From contig PBDF01000011.1 in assembly GCA_002717285.1 (NCBI GenBank), forward strand, positions 138,948-202,947: a stretch of DNA of 64,000 bases, written 5' to 3'. A model generated the notes under the pieces. The model saw only the letters and a program-made list of their open reading frames with translations. It was not told where the DNA came from and did no database searches. Positions 1-9,115 of this stretch are shown here, piece by piece. This DNA comes from Magnetovibrio sp. (GTDB lineage Bacteria > Pseudomonadota > Alphaproteobacteria > Rhodospirillales_A > JABHCV01). The first letter of the stretch is position 1. Each line of letters starts with the position of its first letter. A program made the translations under genes and the position numbers.

Positions 1-336
1 CCTTTTTTTGGCTGGATACAAGATTTGTCAGCGCCAGACCCAACAAGTTTCTTTAACTTGTTTGGCTTGATCCCATGGGACCCAGCAACATATCTACCAG
101 ACTTCATGCTGATCGGAGTTTGGCCACTTGCAATGGGGTTTACAATGTACTTACAACAAAAGCTTAATCCACAGCCAACAGATCCCATGCAGGCTAAGAT
201 GTTTATGTTCTTGCCTCTCATATTCACATTATTACTTGCCCGATTCCCTGCAGGCCTAGTGATATATTGGGCTTGGAACAACCTGCTATCCATTATTCAG
301 CAAAAAATTATCATGGTTAAAATGGGTGTTAAGTAA
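1..336 (+). CDS. yidC: Membrane protein insertase YidC, C-terminal fragment
   Basis: Only the last 111 codons are present; the reading frame is open from base 1, so the gene starts outside the window. YidC inserts and folds inner-membrane proteins, alone or with SecYEG. The fragment carries the hydrophobic C-terminal segments of the conserved YidC/Oxa1 domain, including the [14 protein letters not shown] stretch and the FPAGLVIYW segment that are characteristic of the family. It ends 15 bases before engB, and the yidC-engB-argB order is typical of Alphaproteobacteria. The assignment is firm. Confidence 0.95.
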   Translation, partial: PFFGWIQDLSAPDPTSFFNLFGLIPWDPATYLPDFMLIGVWPLAMGFTMYLQQKLNPQPTDPMQAKMFMFLPLIFTLLLARFPAGLVIYWAWNNLLSIIQQKIIMVKMGVK

Positions 337-351
337 TTAGGATAATCATTA

Positions 352-1005
352 GTGAGTCCAAAAGCAGAGGAGCAAAATAACGAAAAAGCAATTGAGTTTG
401 GTCGCTGGTTATTTTCCCAAACTTGCACCTTCATGATTGGTGCTGCAGATATGAGAGACTTGCCTAAATCCAAGCAAACAGAGGTCGCATTCGCCGGACG
501 CTCAAACGTGGGTAAGTCGTCTCTAATCAACGCCCTGATCAACCAAAAAAATTTAGCTCGAACATCTAAAACACCTGGACGCACTCAACAAGTTAATTTT
601 TTTAATCTAGGCAACCGCATAACAATTGCTGATTTACCCGGATATGGCTATGCCAGAGCACCGCATGAGACTGTACGTCAGTGGACTAATTTAGTGGGTA
701 AATACTTAAAAATGAGAGTTCAGTTACGACGTACCTGCTTGCTAATTGATGGACGCCACGGCATAAAGAAAAGTGACCGCGAGGTCATGGATATGTTGGA
801 TAGAAATGCTGTCTCATACCAAGTTATCCTAACAAAATGTGATAAAATTAAACCAATTCAGTTGGATAAATTACTTTTCGAAACAAGCACCGAAATCTCA
901 AGCCATGTTGCAGCCCATCCAACTCTTATAGCGACGTCTAGTACCACGGGAAACGGAATTGTAGCATTAAGAGCTACCCTTGCAGCTTTGACAACTGATC
1001 GATAA
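352..1005 (+). CDS. engB: Ribosome biogenesis GTPase EngB (YihA/YsxC)
   Basis: This 217-residue GTPase acts in assembly of the large ribosomal subunit. The G1 motif GRSNVGKS lies at residues 49-56, a G2 threonine sits in SKTPGRTQQ (about 72-80), G3 is DLPGYGY (94-100) and G4 is TKCD (161-164), all as expected for EngB. The start is a GTG; an N-terminal extension of about 40 residues precedes the G domain, which is usual in this family. It lies between yidC and argB and is probably cotranscribed with them. It is a housekeeping gene outside the glycan locus. Confidence 0.95.
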   Translation: MSPKAEEQNNEKAIEFGRWLFSQTCTFMIGAADMRDLPKSKQTEVAFAGRSNVGKSSLINALINQKNLARTSKTPGRTQQVNFFNLGNRITIADLPGYGYARAPHETVRQWTNLVGKYLKMRVQLRRTCLLIDGRHGIKKSDREVMDMLDRNAVSYQVILTKCDKIKPIQLDKLLFETSTEISSHVAAHPTLIATSSTTGNGIVALRATLAALTTDR

Positions 1006-1014
1006 TATCACCTC

Positions 1015-1938
1015 ATGAGTAAACTGAAAAAACAGGTATGCAACCAAAAAAACAGAGATAACTGGTTATCTCAAGCCCACACTCTATCAGAAGCACTACC
1101 ATACATGCGCCGCCATTCAGGCGAGACACTAGTTATCAAATATGGAGGCCATGCCATGGGTAACAAAGAACTCGCCAACCAATTTGCGCGTGACATCGTA
1201 CTATTACGTCAAATAGGTGCAAATCCAATTGTTGTTCACGGTGGCGGCCCTCAAATTGGCGAAATGCTTGATCGCCTGAATGTAAAAAGCAATTTTGTTG
1301 AAGGACTTCGCGTTACTGATGAAAAATCTATGGAAGTTGTGGAAATGGTTTTGTCTGGAACGATTAACAAACAAATTGTGGCAAGCATCAGCGCAGCCGG
1401 AGGTACCGCTGTCGGAATATCAGGGAAAAACGATGAATTGATCGTCTGCGAAAAAATTCGGCACACTAGTAATGGACAAAACCCCAATAAAAAAAATGAG
1501 TTAGATCTTGGTTTAGTAGGTGAACCAAAGAGTATAAATACCAAAGTTTTAGATAAGTTTAAAAAATCTGACACTACTCCAGTAATTGCGCCTATTGGGA
1601 CTAGTCACAAAGGAGAGACGCTAAATGTCAATGCAGATACAGCTGCAGGGGCTATTTCATCTGCGTTGAATGCGCAACGCTTGTTAATTCTAACAGATGT
1701 TGCAGGTGTCATGGATAGTAAGGGTGATTTAATTACTCGTTTAAATGTAAAAGAGGCACAAAAATTGCTGAAAAACGGCACCATCCATGGTGGCATGATC
1801 CCAAAAATCAAAACCTGCCTTGAGGCTATTAAAAAAGGTGTAAAAGGTGCTGTGATAATTGATGGGCGCGTTCCCCATGCCTTATTACTAGAGTTATTTA
1901 CCGAACACGGTGCAGGCACACTCATAGAACCTAACTAG
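1015..1938 (+). CDS. argB: Acetylglutamate kinase
   Basis: ArgB phosphorylates N-acetyl-L-glutamate in arginine biosynthesis, in the cytoplasm. The 307-residue protein has the amino-acid-kinase glycine motifs KYGG (about 42-45) and HGGGPQ (about 75-80), and a C-terminal GGMIPK segment typical of NAGK enzymes. Length and N-terminal extension match the family. It begins 9 bases after engB. It marks the left border of the glycan locus: after its stop there is a 162-base intergenic stretch and then the locus regulator. Confidence 0.95.
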   Translation: MSKLKKQVCNQKNRDNWLSQAHTLSEALPYMRRHSGETLVIKYGGHAMGNKELANQFARDIVLLRQIGANPIVVHGGGPQIGEMLDRLNVKSNFVEGLRVTDEKSMEVVEMVLSGTINKQIVASISAAGGTAVGISGKNDELIVCEKIRHTSNGQNPNKKNELDLGLVGEPKSINTKVLDKFKKSDTTPVIAPIGTSHKGETLNVNADTAAGAISSALNAQRLLILTDVAGVMDSKGDLITRLNVKEAQKLLKNGTIHGGMIPKIKTCLEAIKKGVKGAVIIDGRVPHALLLELFTEHGAGTLIEPN

Positions 1939-2038
1939 AGAACATTAACTTCACGGTAATTCAACCAAGTTACTCAATTTCTTAGTTACTTTTTAATAAG
2001 CCACTATCTTACCTTTTTAACTAAAGTTTAAAATACCC

Positions 2039-2066
2039 TTGACGTTCATGAATTGAACGCTATTGT
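2039..2066 (+). promoter_or_regulatory. Putative promoter with palindromic operator upstream of the locus regulator
   Basis: TTGACG (2039-2044) and TATTGT (2061-2066) are separated by 16 bases and resemble -35 and -10 boxes. The spacer contains a perfect inverted repeat, GTTCA-N5-TGAAC, at 2044-2058. This lies 35 bases upstream of the winged-helix regulator, so autoregulation is a natural guess. Both the promoter and the operator are read by eye only. Confidence 0.4.
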
Positions 2067-2100
2067 CCCTTACAAAGTTAATTTTTAAATCTCAGGCTTA

Positions 2101-2733
2101 ATGACAGATAACGAACATAAAATTACACTTGGTGTCCTGAACGCTATTCATGATGATAGCAACATCACTCAACGTTCAATGGCTAACGAGCTCGGTATCG
2201 CGCTTGGTTTGACAAACTCCTATCTTAAACGTTGTGTAAAAAAAGGACTGATCAAAATTCAGCAAGCACCTGCCAACCGTTATGCTTACTACTTAACCCC
2301 ACAGGGTTTTTCAGAAAAATCTAGGCTTGCTCACGAATATCTGACACAAGGATTTAAATTTTTTCGGATAGCCCGAGAACAATGTTCCGAAATTTTTAAA
2401 GTTTGCAGTGATCAAGGTAAAAGAAGAATTGTGTTACACGGTTTGACGGACCTAACAGAAATAGCCGTTCTTTGTGCTAGTGAGTATGATGTAAAGGTCA
2501 TTAGCATTATAGACTCAAGCTCTAAACTGGATAAACTCACCAATATACCTGTCCTATCGAATGCTTCAGAAATTGATAATTTGGACGCATTAATTGTTAC
2601 AGATCTTGGAAGCACTCAACAGGAATTTGATATTCTCATCAAACGTTATGGTCCTGATCGTGTGTTTGCCCCACCTATTTTAAAATTATCAAGTAAGTCT
2701 AAATCTCAACAAACGAGTGGCTCCAATGGCTGA
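2101..2733 (+). CDS. Winged helix-turn-helix regulator with C-terminal Rossmann-like domain
   Basis: The 210-residue protein has an N-terminal winged-helix DNA-binding domain (about 5-75) of MarR/Lrp-like type, with the recognition region around TQRSMANELG and LTNSYLKRCVKKGLI. The second half (about 95-195) reads as alternating beta/alpha elements (KRRIVLHGL, DVKVISIID, DALIVTDLG) resembling a CoA- or nucleotide-binding Rossmann fold. It overlaps the NusG-like antiterminator downstream by 8 bases, so the two are translationally coupled. Position at the head of the glycan locus suggests it controls polysaccharide genes. The ligand is unknown. Confidence 0.75.
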   Translation: MTDNEHKITLGVLNAIHDDSNITQRSMANELGIALGLTNSYLKRCVKKGLIKIQQAPANRYAYYLTPQGFSEKSRLAHEYLTQGFKFFRIAREQCSEIFKVCSDQGKRRIVLHGLTDLTEIAVLCASEYDVKVISIIDSSSKLDKLTNIPVLSNASEIDNLDALIVTDLGSTQQEFDILIKRYGPDRVFAPPILKLSSKSKSQQTSGSNG

Positions 2734-3229
2734 TTGGATTGTCGCACACTGTCACGCAAAAGCAGAAACAAAGGCTGAAGCCCATTTAAAGCGACAAGGA
2801 TTTGAGGTATATCTCCCAAAAATAAAAACAACTCTCCGTCATGCAAGACGTATTCAAATGGTTTTGCGCCCATTATTCCCCCGTTATCTATTTATTGCGT
2901 TTGATGAAAACTCAACACACTGGCGACCTATATGTTCAACAGTTGGTGTAAGTTATCTATTAAAAGCTGGGGAACAACCACTAGTTGCTCCTGCAGGGGT
3001 TATTGAGCAACTACGCCAACGTGAAGACAAATACGGTTTTTTCTCTCTCACAAGAGTCAAACAACTCAATAAAGGTGACCCAGTAAAATTTACTAAAGGC
3101 CCACTCACCGATTGCTCAGGAGTTTTTGAATGCCTGAGCGATAGTCAACGTGTAGCAGTATTATTAGATATAATGGGCAGACAAGTAAAAACTTTGGTGC
3201 CAATGGAAGCTATTCAGCAGGCCAGTTGA
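2726..3229 (+). CDS. NusG/RfaH-type transcription antitermination protein
   Basis: This 167-residue protein has an N-terminal NGN domain (starting WIVAHCHAKAE, with the typical RQGFEVYLPK and LFPRYLFI segments) and a C-terminal KOW domain (from about residue 115, KGDPVKFTKGPL). Specialised NusG paralogues such as RfaH bind paused RNA polymerase at ops sites and let it read through long polysaccharide operons. I prefer the ATG at 2726 over the GTG at 2717 because homologues start directly at the W-x-V strand. An ops-like sequence at 5755-5766 heads the long + strand operon and is the likely target. It is not the housekeeping nusG, which would sit next to secE. Confidence 0.85.
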   Translation: MADWIVAHCHAKAETKAEAHLKRQGFEVYLPKIKTTLRHARRIQMVLRPLFPRYLFIAFDENSTHWRPICSTVGVSYLLKAGEQPLVAPAGVIEQLRQREDKYGFFSLTRVKQLNKGDPVKFTKGPLTDCSGVFECLSDSQRVAVLLDIMGRQVKTLVPMEAIQQAS

Positions 3230-3371
3230 ACCTTTACTTCCAAAAAAGAATTGTGACGGAATTAAAGGTCTTTATTTAGCCCGTACTGCAACAGTCATAT
3301 TTTCTGCAGATATTCTTCAAAATAAAAAATGGCCAAATTCTCTAATTTAAAACCTCTACTATCAAATTATC

Positions 3372-5285
3372 TTAGTGAACTGGTTTCTGGGTGATAAAAA
3401 ACATGGCATTTTTGTATTTAAATGCTTGTTTAAACCAAGAAGCTGATGAGTAATTCTCTATTTCACTAATTAGACTAGCTTTAACTGGAAAGCCAAAATC
3501 AGGAACTTTTCCATTCTTCATCAACCCAATATAAACATTTGGATAATTCAGGTGATGAAGAAGTTCTTTGAATGATTTCGAAATAAGAATTTTCTCACGC
3601 ACAGGAACGCTCCAAAAGTCTATATCTTTCAAAAATTCTCCTCCCAGATATAGCCTTAAAGATGTACCTGGTTCATAATATAAATACATGATTGGATTTC
3701 CGATCACTTCATTTAGTTCAACAGATGATAATTCGCGTCTCAGAACAGCAACTATCTCCCGATCAGGAATGCTATCACTGAAAACCTGCTCAAGGCTTTT
3801 TTCTAAGTTACTTTTATAAATATTTTTGACGCCTACCCTATCAACTACTATCCACCCAAGTGTCAAAAACATTAATATTGTAGCTATTCGATTATATTGT
3901 CTGCCAAGTAATGATGTAAACTGGCCTAGATCTGAATGTGTAAGAAGATAGGCGGGGTACCATGCAAAAAAGAAAATTCCAAGTATATAGGTCTTTGAAT
4001 ATAATGAATTAGTCCTGTATCCCGTTAGGATTTGCAAAGCCAAAGGAGCAAGCAAAACCACAAAGGGTGCAAAGACAGATATCATCCACTCCACATCAAT
4101 TTTTTTTAAAATAAAGGCCCTCCAAACTGAAATGGCCAGTACTAGAATGTATAATGAGCGAATGCTGATAGAACTGAAACTTAAACTGCTCCCATCAATC
4201 AACCCCCAATCGGTAAGCGAGCCTAAAAAAAGCTCTTCAATATTCAATTGTCTACGCTCTAACTGCCAAGAACCAGGGTAATATTGGGTGAAATTTCCAA
4301 ATAAATAATAGAGTTCACGAAAAGAAAAAATGCACCATAAAGCTCCGACAACCAGCCACGGTCTAATATTCCAATTCTTTTGTGTCCTCAGAGAAATAAA
4401 AAAACAAATTGCGATAATAAAAGCAGAATAAAACGCACCATAATGACGAGAGAAAACAAGAAATATTGAGGCTACTGCCCCAATGAGAAAAGCTCTCTCA
4501 ATGCGAGCACTCTGGCTCAAATAATAACAAACAAGTGCACCGCAAAGATACATTAGGACATCACCCCAGTTGCCGCCCAGAGCAGTTCTAAAAAACGAAT
4601 TAAAGGAAAAATTTATTATTGTGAGGAAAAAAAAGGTAATTAATGCTAATCTATGATTTCTGATACTACTGGACAAAATGGCAAATGTTAATATTGAAGC
4701 CGTGATTGACCCTGCGTTAAAAGCTGGGTACACCTCATCTGTCCCCAACCAACCAGAGAGAGCAACAAGACCCAACAAATCAGCTGGATAAAAAAGGCTT
4801 GTCATCAGCCCTTCGCCAAAAGCTGTATCTTTGATAGTTACAAAATGACCTAAAGCAAATGATTCCTGAATGTAAAGGGGTACTACACCATGGTGAGAAG
4901 AAAAACCAGAATCAGGAAAAGGATGAATAATGTTTCCAGCCCAGATTATAGTGGTGAATAAAATTAAAATTAAAATGTAGGATTTTTTATGGTGCTGTGA
5001 ATTTACAGAATAGCAAAAACAAAGCTGTCTTAGGATTGGACAAATTACTAGGACAATGATTAAAACTAAAATCCCATACCAACTTGTTGGTAAATCAAAA
5101 CCACGAGATAAAAAAACAGCCAGATTTGCACTTCCTGATAAAACAAGGAATCCCCAAACTGTGCCTTCAACCCACTGCCGACCCAAATTAATGCCAATGA
5201 ATGTTGAGATTAGCAGAAAAAGACCAGTAAATAAGGCTGTGGTAAACTGCGGTTCGTTGAGAAAAAAATAATCAAGAAATATCAT
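3372..5285 (-). CDS. Polytopic membrane protein, possible GT-C type glycosyltransferase
   Basis: This 637-residue protein has many hydrophobic segments (roughly 12-14) spread over residues 10-480, then a soluble C-terminal portion of about 150 residues. The overall plan, with a long loop carrying HPFPDSGFSSHH between early membrane segments, is like GT-C membrane glycosyltransferases or related bacterial membrane proteins, but I do not recognise the family. It is convergent with the antiterminator gene and divergent from the pseB operon, so it is transcribed alone. A role in glycan assembly is inferred from position only. Confidence 0.5.
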   Translation of the reverse strand: MIFLDYFFLNEPQFTTALFTGLFLLISTFIGINLGRQWVEGTVWGFLVLSGSANLAVFLSRGFDLPTSWYGILVLIIVLVICPILRQLCFCYSVNSQHHKKSYILILILFTTIIWAGNIIHPFPDSGFSSHHGVVPLYIQESFALGHFVTIKDTAFGEGLMTSLFYPADLLGLVALSGWLGTDEVYPAFNAGSITASILTFAILSSSIRNHRLALITFFFLTIINFSFNSFFRTALGGNWGDVLMYLCGALVCYYLSQSARIERAFLIGAVASIFLVFSRHYGAFYSAFIIAICFFISLRTQKNWNIRPWLVVGALWCIFSFRELYYLFGNFTQYYPGSWQLERRQLNIEELFLGSLTDWGLIDGSSLSFSSISIRSLYILVLAISVWRAFILKKIDVEWMISVFAPFVVLLAPLALQILTGYRTNSLYSKTYILGIFFFAWYPAYLLTHSDLGQFTSLLGRQYNRIATILMFLTLGWIVVDRVGVKNIYKSNLEKSLEQVFSDSIPDREIVAVLRRELSSVELNEVIGNPIMYLYYEPGTSLRLYLGGEFLKDIDFWSVPVREKILISKSFKELLHHLNYPNVYIGLMKNGKVPDFGFPVKASLISEIENYSSASWFKQAFKYKNAMFFITQKPVH

Positions 5286-6121
5286 TGCCAGAACATGTCA
5301 AAGTTGAAATTTTGCCAACTCAGCTGGCGTGACTATTTGGCCAAGTTATTTGTTAGCGTATTTTTATATGAAATACACAATAAGTCACTATAAAGCCATT
5401 TATGAGAGAGGGACAGCTTAATTGTATACAAACAACTAAGTTTCCAATTCAAATCTAAATTATGCCCGACCAGAACCCAGCCACACAAATGAATTGGCTA
5501 TACAAATAAAAAACTTACTTTGTGAAGAACACTCAAACAGAAAACGTGCTTGTTTACTATGAGTGTTCGTGCTATGAACGCAAAACTTGGTTTCGTCAAG
5601 TTACTATTGCAATCTCTTCTTTCTTAGATTGCAACAAGAACCTGCAGGGTTTTAGCGACTTGCCAAATTCGTATTTTCCCCAGGTTAATGATACCAACTG
5701 CTGAGATTTAAGCAGTACTGAATGAAGGAATTTTCTGGATAATTTCACCCAGAGTGCGGTAGCTTGTCTAAATAAATACTGAGTGTTACTCTGATTCTTT
5801 AAAATTATTTAAATATGAAACTGCGCTCTATCAATTCATCCGTTTTATAATCCGAGCCGTCCCTAAAATTTTTTAATTAGAATTCAACTTCCAAATAAGT
5901 TATGGGAAGCATAGTCTTTATCCAACTTAAGCAAAGTTTGGTTAACGCAAAATTGTATGAACAGAAGCTAACTATCATAATAAAATAATTTGCTATGTAC
6001 TTTGTTTTCATACACCAGAAAAAAATACTTCTTAGAAAATCAACTTAAGATTAATTTAGTAAATTATAAAAAATTTTTTAATTTTTTTGCCTACATTAAT
6101 TGGATATTCAGAGCCTATAAA
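5286..6121. other. Long intergenic leader between the membrane protein and pseB
   Basis: About 836 bases of AT-rich DNA separate two divergent genes. A 60-codon open frame at 5522-5704 has no recognisable domain and is cysteine-rich, so I do not call it a gene. The stretch holds an ops-like element at 5755-5766 and must hold the promoter for the pseB operon, although no convincing -35/-10 pair was found by eye. The length is consistent with a long 5' untranslated leader, as seen in RfaH-controlled operons. Confidence 0.5.
5755..5766 (+). promoter_or_regulatory. ops-like element (RfaH/NusG-paralogue recruitment site)
   Basis: TGCGGTAGCTTG matches the Escherichia coli ops element GGCGGTAGCGTG at 10 of 12 positions and keeps the entire GCGGTAGC core, which in the non-template strand can form the small hairpin recognised by RfaH. 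It lies on the coding strand about 355 bases upstream of pseB and about 2.5 kb downstream of a NusG/RfaH-like gene. I did not find a second GCGGTAG in intergenic DNA of this window by eye. Function is inferred from these matches. Confidence 0.5.
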
Positions 6122-7111
6122 ATGAATCTAAATGGTAAATCCATACTCATAACCGGGGCAACCGGATCGTTTGGAAAAGAATTTATTCGAACTATTCTTG
6201 AACGCTATGAGCCAACTCGAGTAATAGTTTACTCACGTGACGAATTAAAACAACATAACATGCAACAAAATTTCCCTCAAATTGGTCCTATGCGCTACTT
6301 CATTGGTGATGTAAGGGATGAAAGTCGACTTGAAATGGCTTTGAGAGGAGTCGATGTGGTAATTCATGCTGCTGCACTAAAACAAGTTCCTTCAGCAGAA
6401 TATAATCCTTTCGAGTGCGTACGTACAAACATTCATGGTGCTGAAAATATAGTCAACGCAGCAATCCGAACTGGAGTAAAGAGAGTCATTGCTCTTTCAA
6501 CAGACAAAGCGGCTAATCCAATCAATTTATATGGCGCCACCAAGCTTGCTTCTGACAAGATTTTTATTGCAGGTAATAATCTAAGTCCAACAAATGGAAC
6601 CAAATTCTCGGTCGTTCGTTATGGTAATGTTTTAGGAAGCCGAGGAAGTGTTTTGCCGCTTTTTAAAAAACTGGTAGATGCAGGTGAAACCACATTGCCC
6701 ATCACAGATGAACGAATGACTCGATTTTGGATCACTTTGGAGCAAGGAGTAGATTTTGTTCTTGAGTCACTTGAGCGAATGCTTGGTGGTGAAATATTTA
6801 TTCCCAAACTGCCTAGTATGCGAATTACTGACCTAGCTGAAGCTGTCCTTCCCGGTTGTAGCTTTAAATCCATTGGCATACGCCCTGGGGAGAAATTACA
6901 TGAGGTAATGATCCCGCTAGAAGAAGCACGTGTAACATTAGAATTAGGTAACCAATATCTGATTGAGCCGGCATTTTCTTTCTGGAGCAGTGAGAGCTAT
7001 AAAGACAAACATGAGGGTTCAAGAGTAAGTGAAAACTTTGAATATAGCTCAAATACAAATAAAGAATGGGTATCAACTGAAGAGCTTCGTGAGATAATTG
7101 CAAAACTCTAA
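6122..7111 (+). CDS. pseB: UDP-N-acetylglucosamine 4,6-dehydratase (inverting), PseB-like
   Basis: PseB converts UDP-GlcNAc to the 4-keto-6-deoxy-L-arabino intermediate, the first step of pseudaminic acid synthesis. The 329-residue protein has the NAD-binding motif TGATGSFG (11-18), AAALKQVPSAEYNP (about 83-96), STDKAA (126-131) and the Y-x3-K pair at 137 and 141. The open frame extends 44 codons upstream, but MNLNGKSILITG is the usual family start and the upstream part is low-complexity, so I start at 6122. The stop overlaps the next gene. It is the first gene of the long + strand operon and pairs with pseC at 11200. Confidence 0.9.
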   Translation: MNLNGKSILITGATGSFGKEFIRTILERYEPTRVIVYSRDELKQHNMQQNFPQIGPMRYFIGDVRDESRLEMALRGVDVVIHAAALKQVPSAEYNPFECVRTNIHGAENIVNAAIRTGVKRVIALSTDKAANPINLYGATKLASDKIFIAGNNLSPTNGTKFSVVRYGNVLGSRGSVLPLFKKLVDAGETTLPITDERMTRFWITLEQGVDFVLESLERMLGGEIFIPKLPSMRITDLAEAVLPGCSFKSIGIRPGEKLHEVMIPLEEARVTLELGNQYLIEPAFSFWSSESYKDKHEGSRVSENFEYSSNTNKEWVSTEELREIIAKL

Positions 7112-7994
7112 CCCGCAAATTTCCAGGCTAGTGCTGGGAACTGCACAATTAGGTTTTCAATATGGTATTGCAAATATCAGTGGGCAACTCAGTCAACATA
7201 AAGCTGAAAAACTTTTAAATTTTGCGTGGAATTCTGGAATAAAAACTCTAGATACAGCCCAAGCCTATGGCAAAAGTGAGCAAATTATTGGTAACTTTTC
7301 TAGAGCCAATCCCAAAAGAGTTTTCCATGTAATTACTAAATTATCACCAGAAATCGACCCAAATAACAGCAAAGAGATTCGCCTTTCAAATAACTCGAGT
7401 TGGGTGCGCTTGGGCGTTCCTCCAGGTGAGCTCTTAATACACGATGCAAGATTACTTAGAAAATGGGATGGAATTTTTGGTGAAACACTTACTGCTATGA
7501 TAGCCAATGGAGAATTGGGGAGTGTCGGTGTGTCGGTCTATGAGCCAGATGAATTCCAACAAGCTTTAAAGATACCTGAAATAACATCAATACAAGTCCC
7601 ATTCAATGTATTTGATCGTCGTTTACGTAATTTTGGGCTGTTATCTGAAGCTATAAAACTGAAAAAGAAAGTGTTTGTTAGAAGTATTTTCTTACAAGGG
7701 TTACTACTCATGCATCCTGAAGATCTTCCCCATAAAATGGCTTTTGCATTGCCTACTCTCATACGTTGGCAAAAGCTTTGTCAGGATTATTTTATTTCGC
7801 CTCTTCAAGCTGCACTTGGATATGTTCTCAGCGAGGCGCCAGAGGCCTCGTTAGTTATAGGGTCGGAAACAACAAGGCAAATTGAAGAAAATATTACCAT
7901 TCTCAAAAAGCCAAGTCTGAACCCAAATTTTATAGATGCCCTGAATAATTTCCAAGTTGATGAACCACGAATATACAAACCTACTGATTGGTGA
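7098..7994 (+). CDS. Aldo/keto reductase family protein
   Basis: This 298-residue NAD(P)H-dependent oxidoreductase shows the aldo/keto reductase tetrad: Asp and Tyr in LDTAQAYGKSE, Lys in VITKLS and His in LLIHDAR. The TIM-barrel opening LVLGTAQLGFQYG is typical of the members found in sugar-nucleotide loci. Translation probably begins at a TTG overlapping the end of pseB by 14 bases. Its substrate is unknown; since it lies between pseB and pseC with an SpsF-like enzyme and a class III aminotransferase, it probably reduces an intermediate or side chain in that branch. Confidence 0.8.
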   Translation: MQNSNPQISRLVLGTAQLGFQYGIANISGQLSQHKAEKLLNFAWNSGIKTLDTAQAYGKSEQIIGNFSRANPKRVFHVITKLSPEIDPNNSKEIRLSNNSSWVRLGVPPGELLIHDARLLRKWDGIFGETLTAMIANGELGSVGVSVYEPDEFQQALKIPEITSIQVPFNVFDRRLRNFGLLSEAIKLKKKVFVRSIFLQGLLLMHPEDLPHKMAFALPTLIRWQKLCQDYFISPLQAALGYVLSEAPEASLVIGSETTRQIEENITILKKPSLNPNFIDALNNFQVDEPRIYKPTDW

Positions 7995-8098
7995 TTTGCT
8001 TTTTTTTGGAGTTATGGGAAAACTAACTAACAGAATTATTAAACCATCCTGTGCGTTGAGAAAAATTAAAAATTAAGTTTTCAAAGGGATACTTTACT

Positions 8099-9115
8099 GT
8101 GAACAATTTTTTGTTGCCCCCATGCCGACGTCTTATGCTTTTAGGTGGAGGCCCTTTACTTTTACGAGTCGCAAAATGGGCGAAAAAAAATAATTACTCG
8201 GTTTATGTAATTACCTCACCCAGACATGCTAATGAAGAAATCCACATCAATGGAGACAGCTTAAGCGGTAAATTAAAAGAAAATAAAATTCCTTTTGCAA
8301 TCACAAGTTCAATTGAAGAACAAAGAAATATTATAAAACAAGGTATTGCTGATACATTTTATCTTTCAATAGGTGCTGCTTGGGTTTTTTCAGCTGAGAT
8401 TCTCAAAGAACTGTTTGACAATAGACTTCTCAATTTACACGGTACCCGCCTTCCTCAATACCGTGGAGGTGGCGGTTTTTCGTGGCAAATTATGAATGGA
8501 AACCGCCTTGGGTTTTGTGTTCTTCATAAGGTTGAAGTAGGTGTTGATGATGGGGATATACTTGCATGTGAAGAATTCATTTATCCTCCAGAGTGCCGCA
8601 CTCCACGGGATTACATGACTTTTCAAGAAAACAAATATTCAATCTTTCTTGAAAAACTCCTAACTGATGCCTTTGTCTCAGGCATTAAACTTCCCCGTAT
8701 TAGTCAGTTGGAGCATTTTTCAACTTACTGGCCCAGATTACACACACCTAGCCAAGGCTGGGTTAACTGGTCGTGGAAGGCGAGTGAAATTGAGAGGTTT
8801 ATTTGTGCTTTTGACGATCCATACAGCGGAGCCCAAACGCTATGGAAAAAACAAATAGTGCACTTAAAGAGCGTGGTTGCAGATTATAACGAAGGTTTTT
8901 TCCATCCTTTTCAATCAGGTTTAATTCTCCGAAATAACAAGCGTTGGCTCGTTGTATCAACAAGACATGGTTGTATTATAATACAATCAGTCGTTAATTC
9001 AGAAGGTGATAATATAATTTCTAATATGAGCCCGGGGGATCGTTTTATAACACCAAAAAATAAACTTGAAGGCTCTTTTGAGAGAATTATATATGATTCT
9101 AATGGTTTAAAATGA
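8099..9115 (+). CDS. Formyltransferase-family protein (sugar N-formyltransferase-like)
   Basis: The 338-residue protein belongs to the 10-formyltetrahydrofolate-dependent formyltransferase fold. The catalytic Asn and His are in LLNLHGTRLPQYRGG (about residues 114-128) and the Asp in VGVDDGDIL. A divergent C-terminal half follows, ending in a region that could be an OB-like domain. Start is GTG. Related enzymes formylate 4-amino sugars such as UDP-Ara4N or dTDP-Qui4N; an amino sugar made by the local aminotransferases is a plausible acceptor. It overlaps the SpsF-like gene by 4 bases. Confidence 0.75.
   Translation: MNNFLLPPCRRLMLLGGGPLLLRVAKWAKKNNYSVYVITSPRHANEEIHINGDSLSGKLKENKIPFAITSSIEEQRNIIKQGIADTFYLSIGAAWVFSAEILKELFDNRLLNLHGTRLPQYRGGGGFSWQIMNGNRLGFCVLHKVEVGVDDGDILACEEFIYPPECRTPRDYMTFQENKYSIFLEKLLTDAFVSGIKLPRISQLEHFSTYWPRLHTPSQGWVNWSWKASEIERFICAFDDPYSGAQTLWKKQIVHLKSVVADYNEGFFHPFQSGLILRNNKRWLVVSTRHGCIIIQSVVNSEGDNIISNMSPGDRFITPKNKLEGSFERIIYDSNGLK

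Noticed and set aside
5522..5704. 60-codon open frame in the pseB leader
   Set aside because: No domain, no clear ribosome-binding site, short, in AT-rich DNA and odd composition. It could in principle be a leader peptide but nothing supports that.
5990..6121. 44-codon N-terminal extension of PseB
   Set aside because: Low-complexity, Phe/Lys/Asn-rich sequence that PseB homologues lack; the ATG at 6122 fits the family start.
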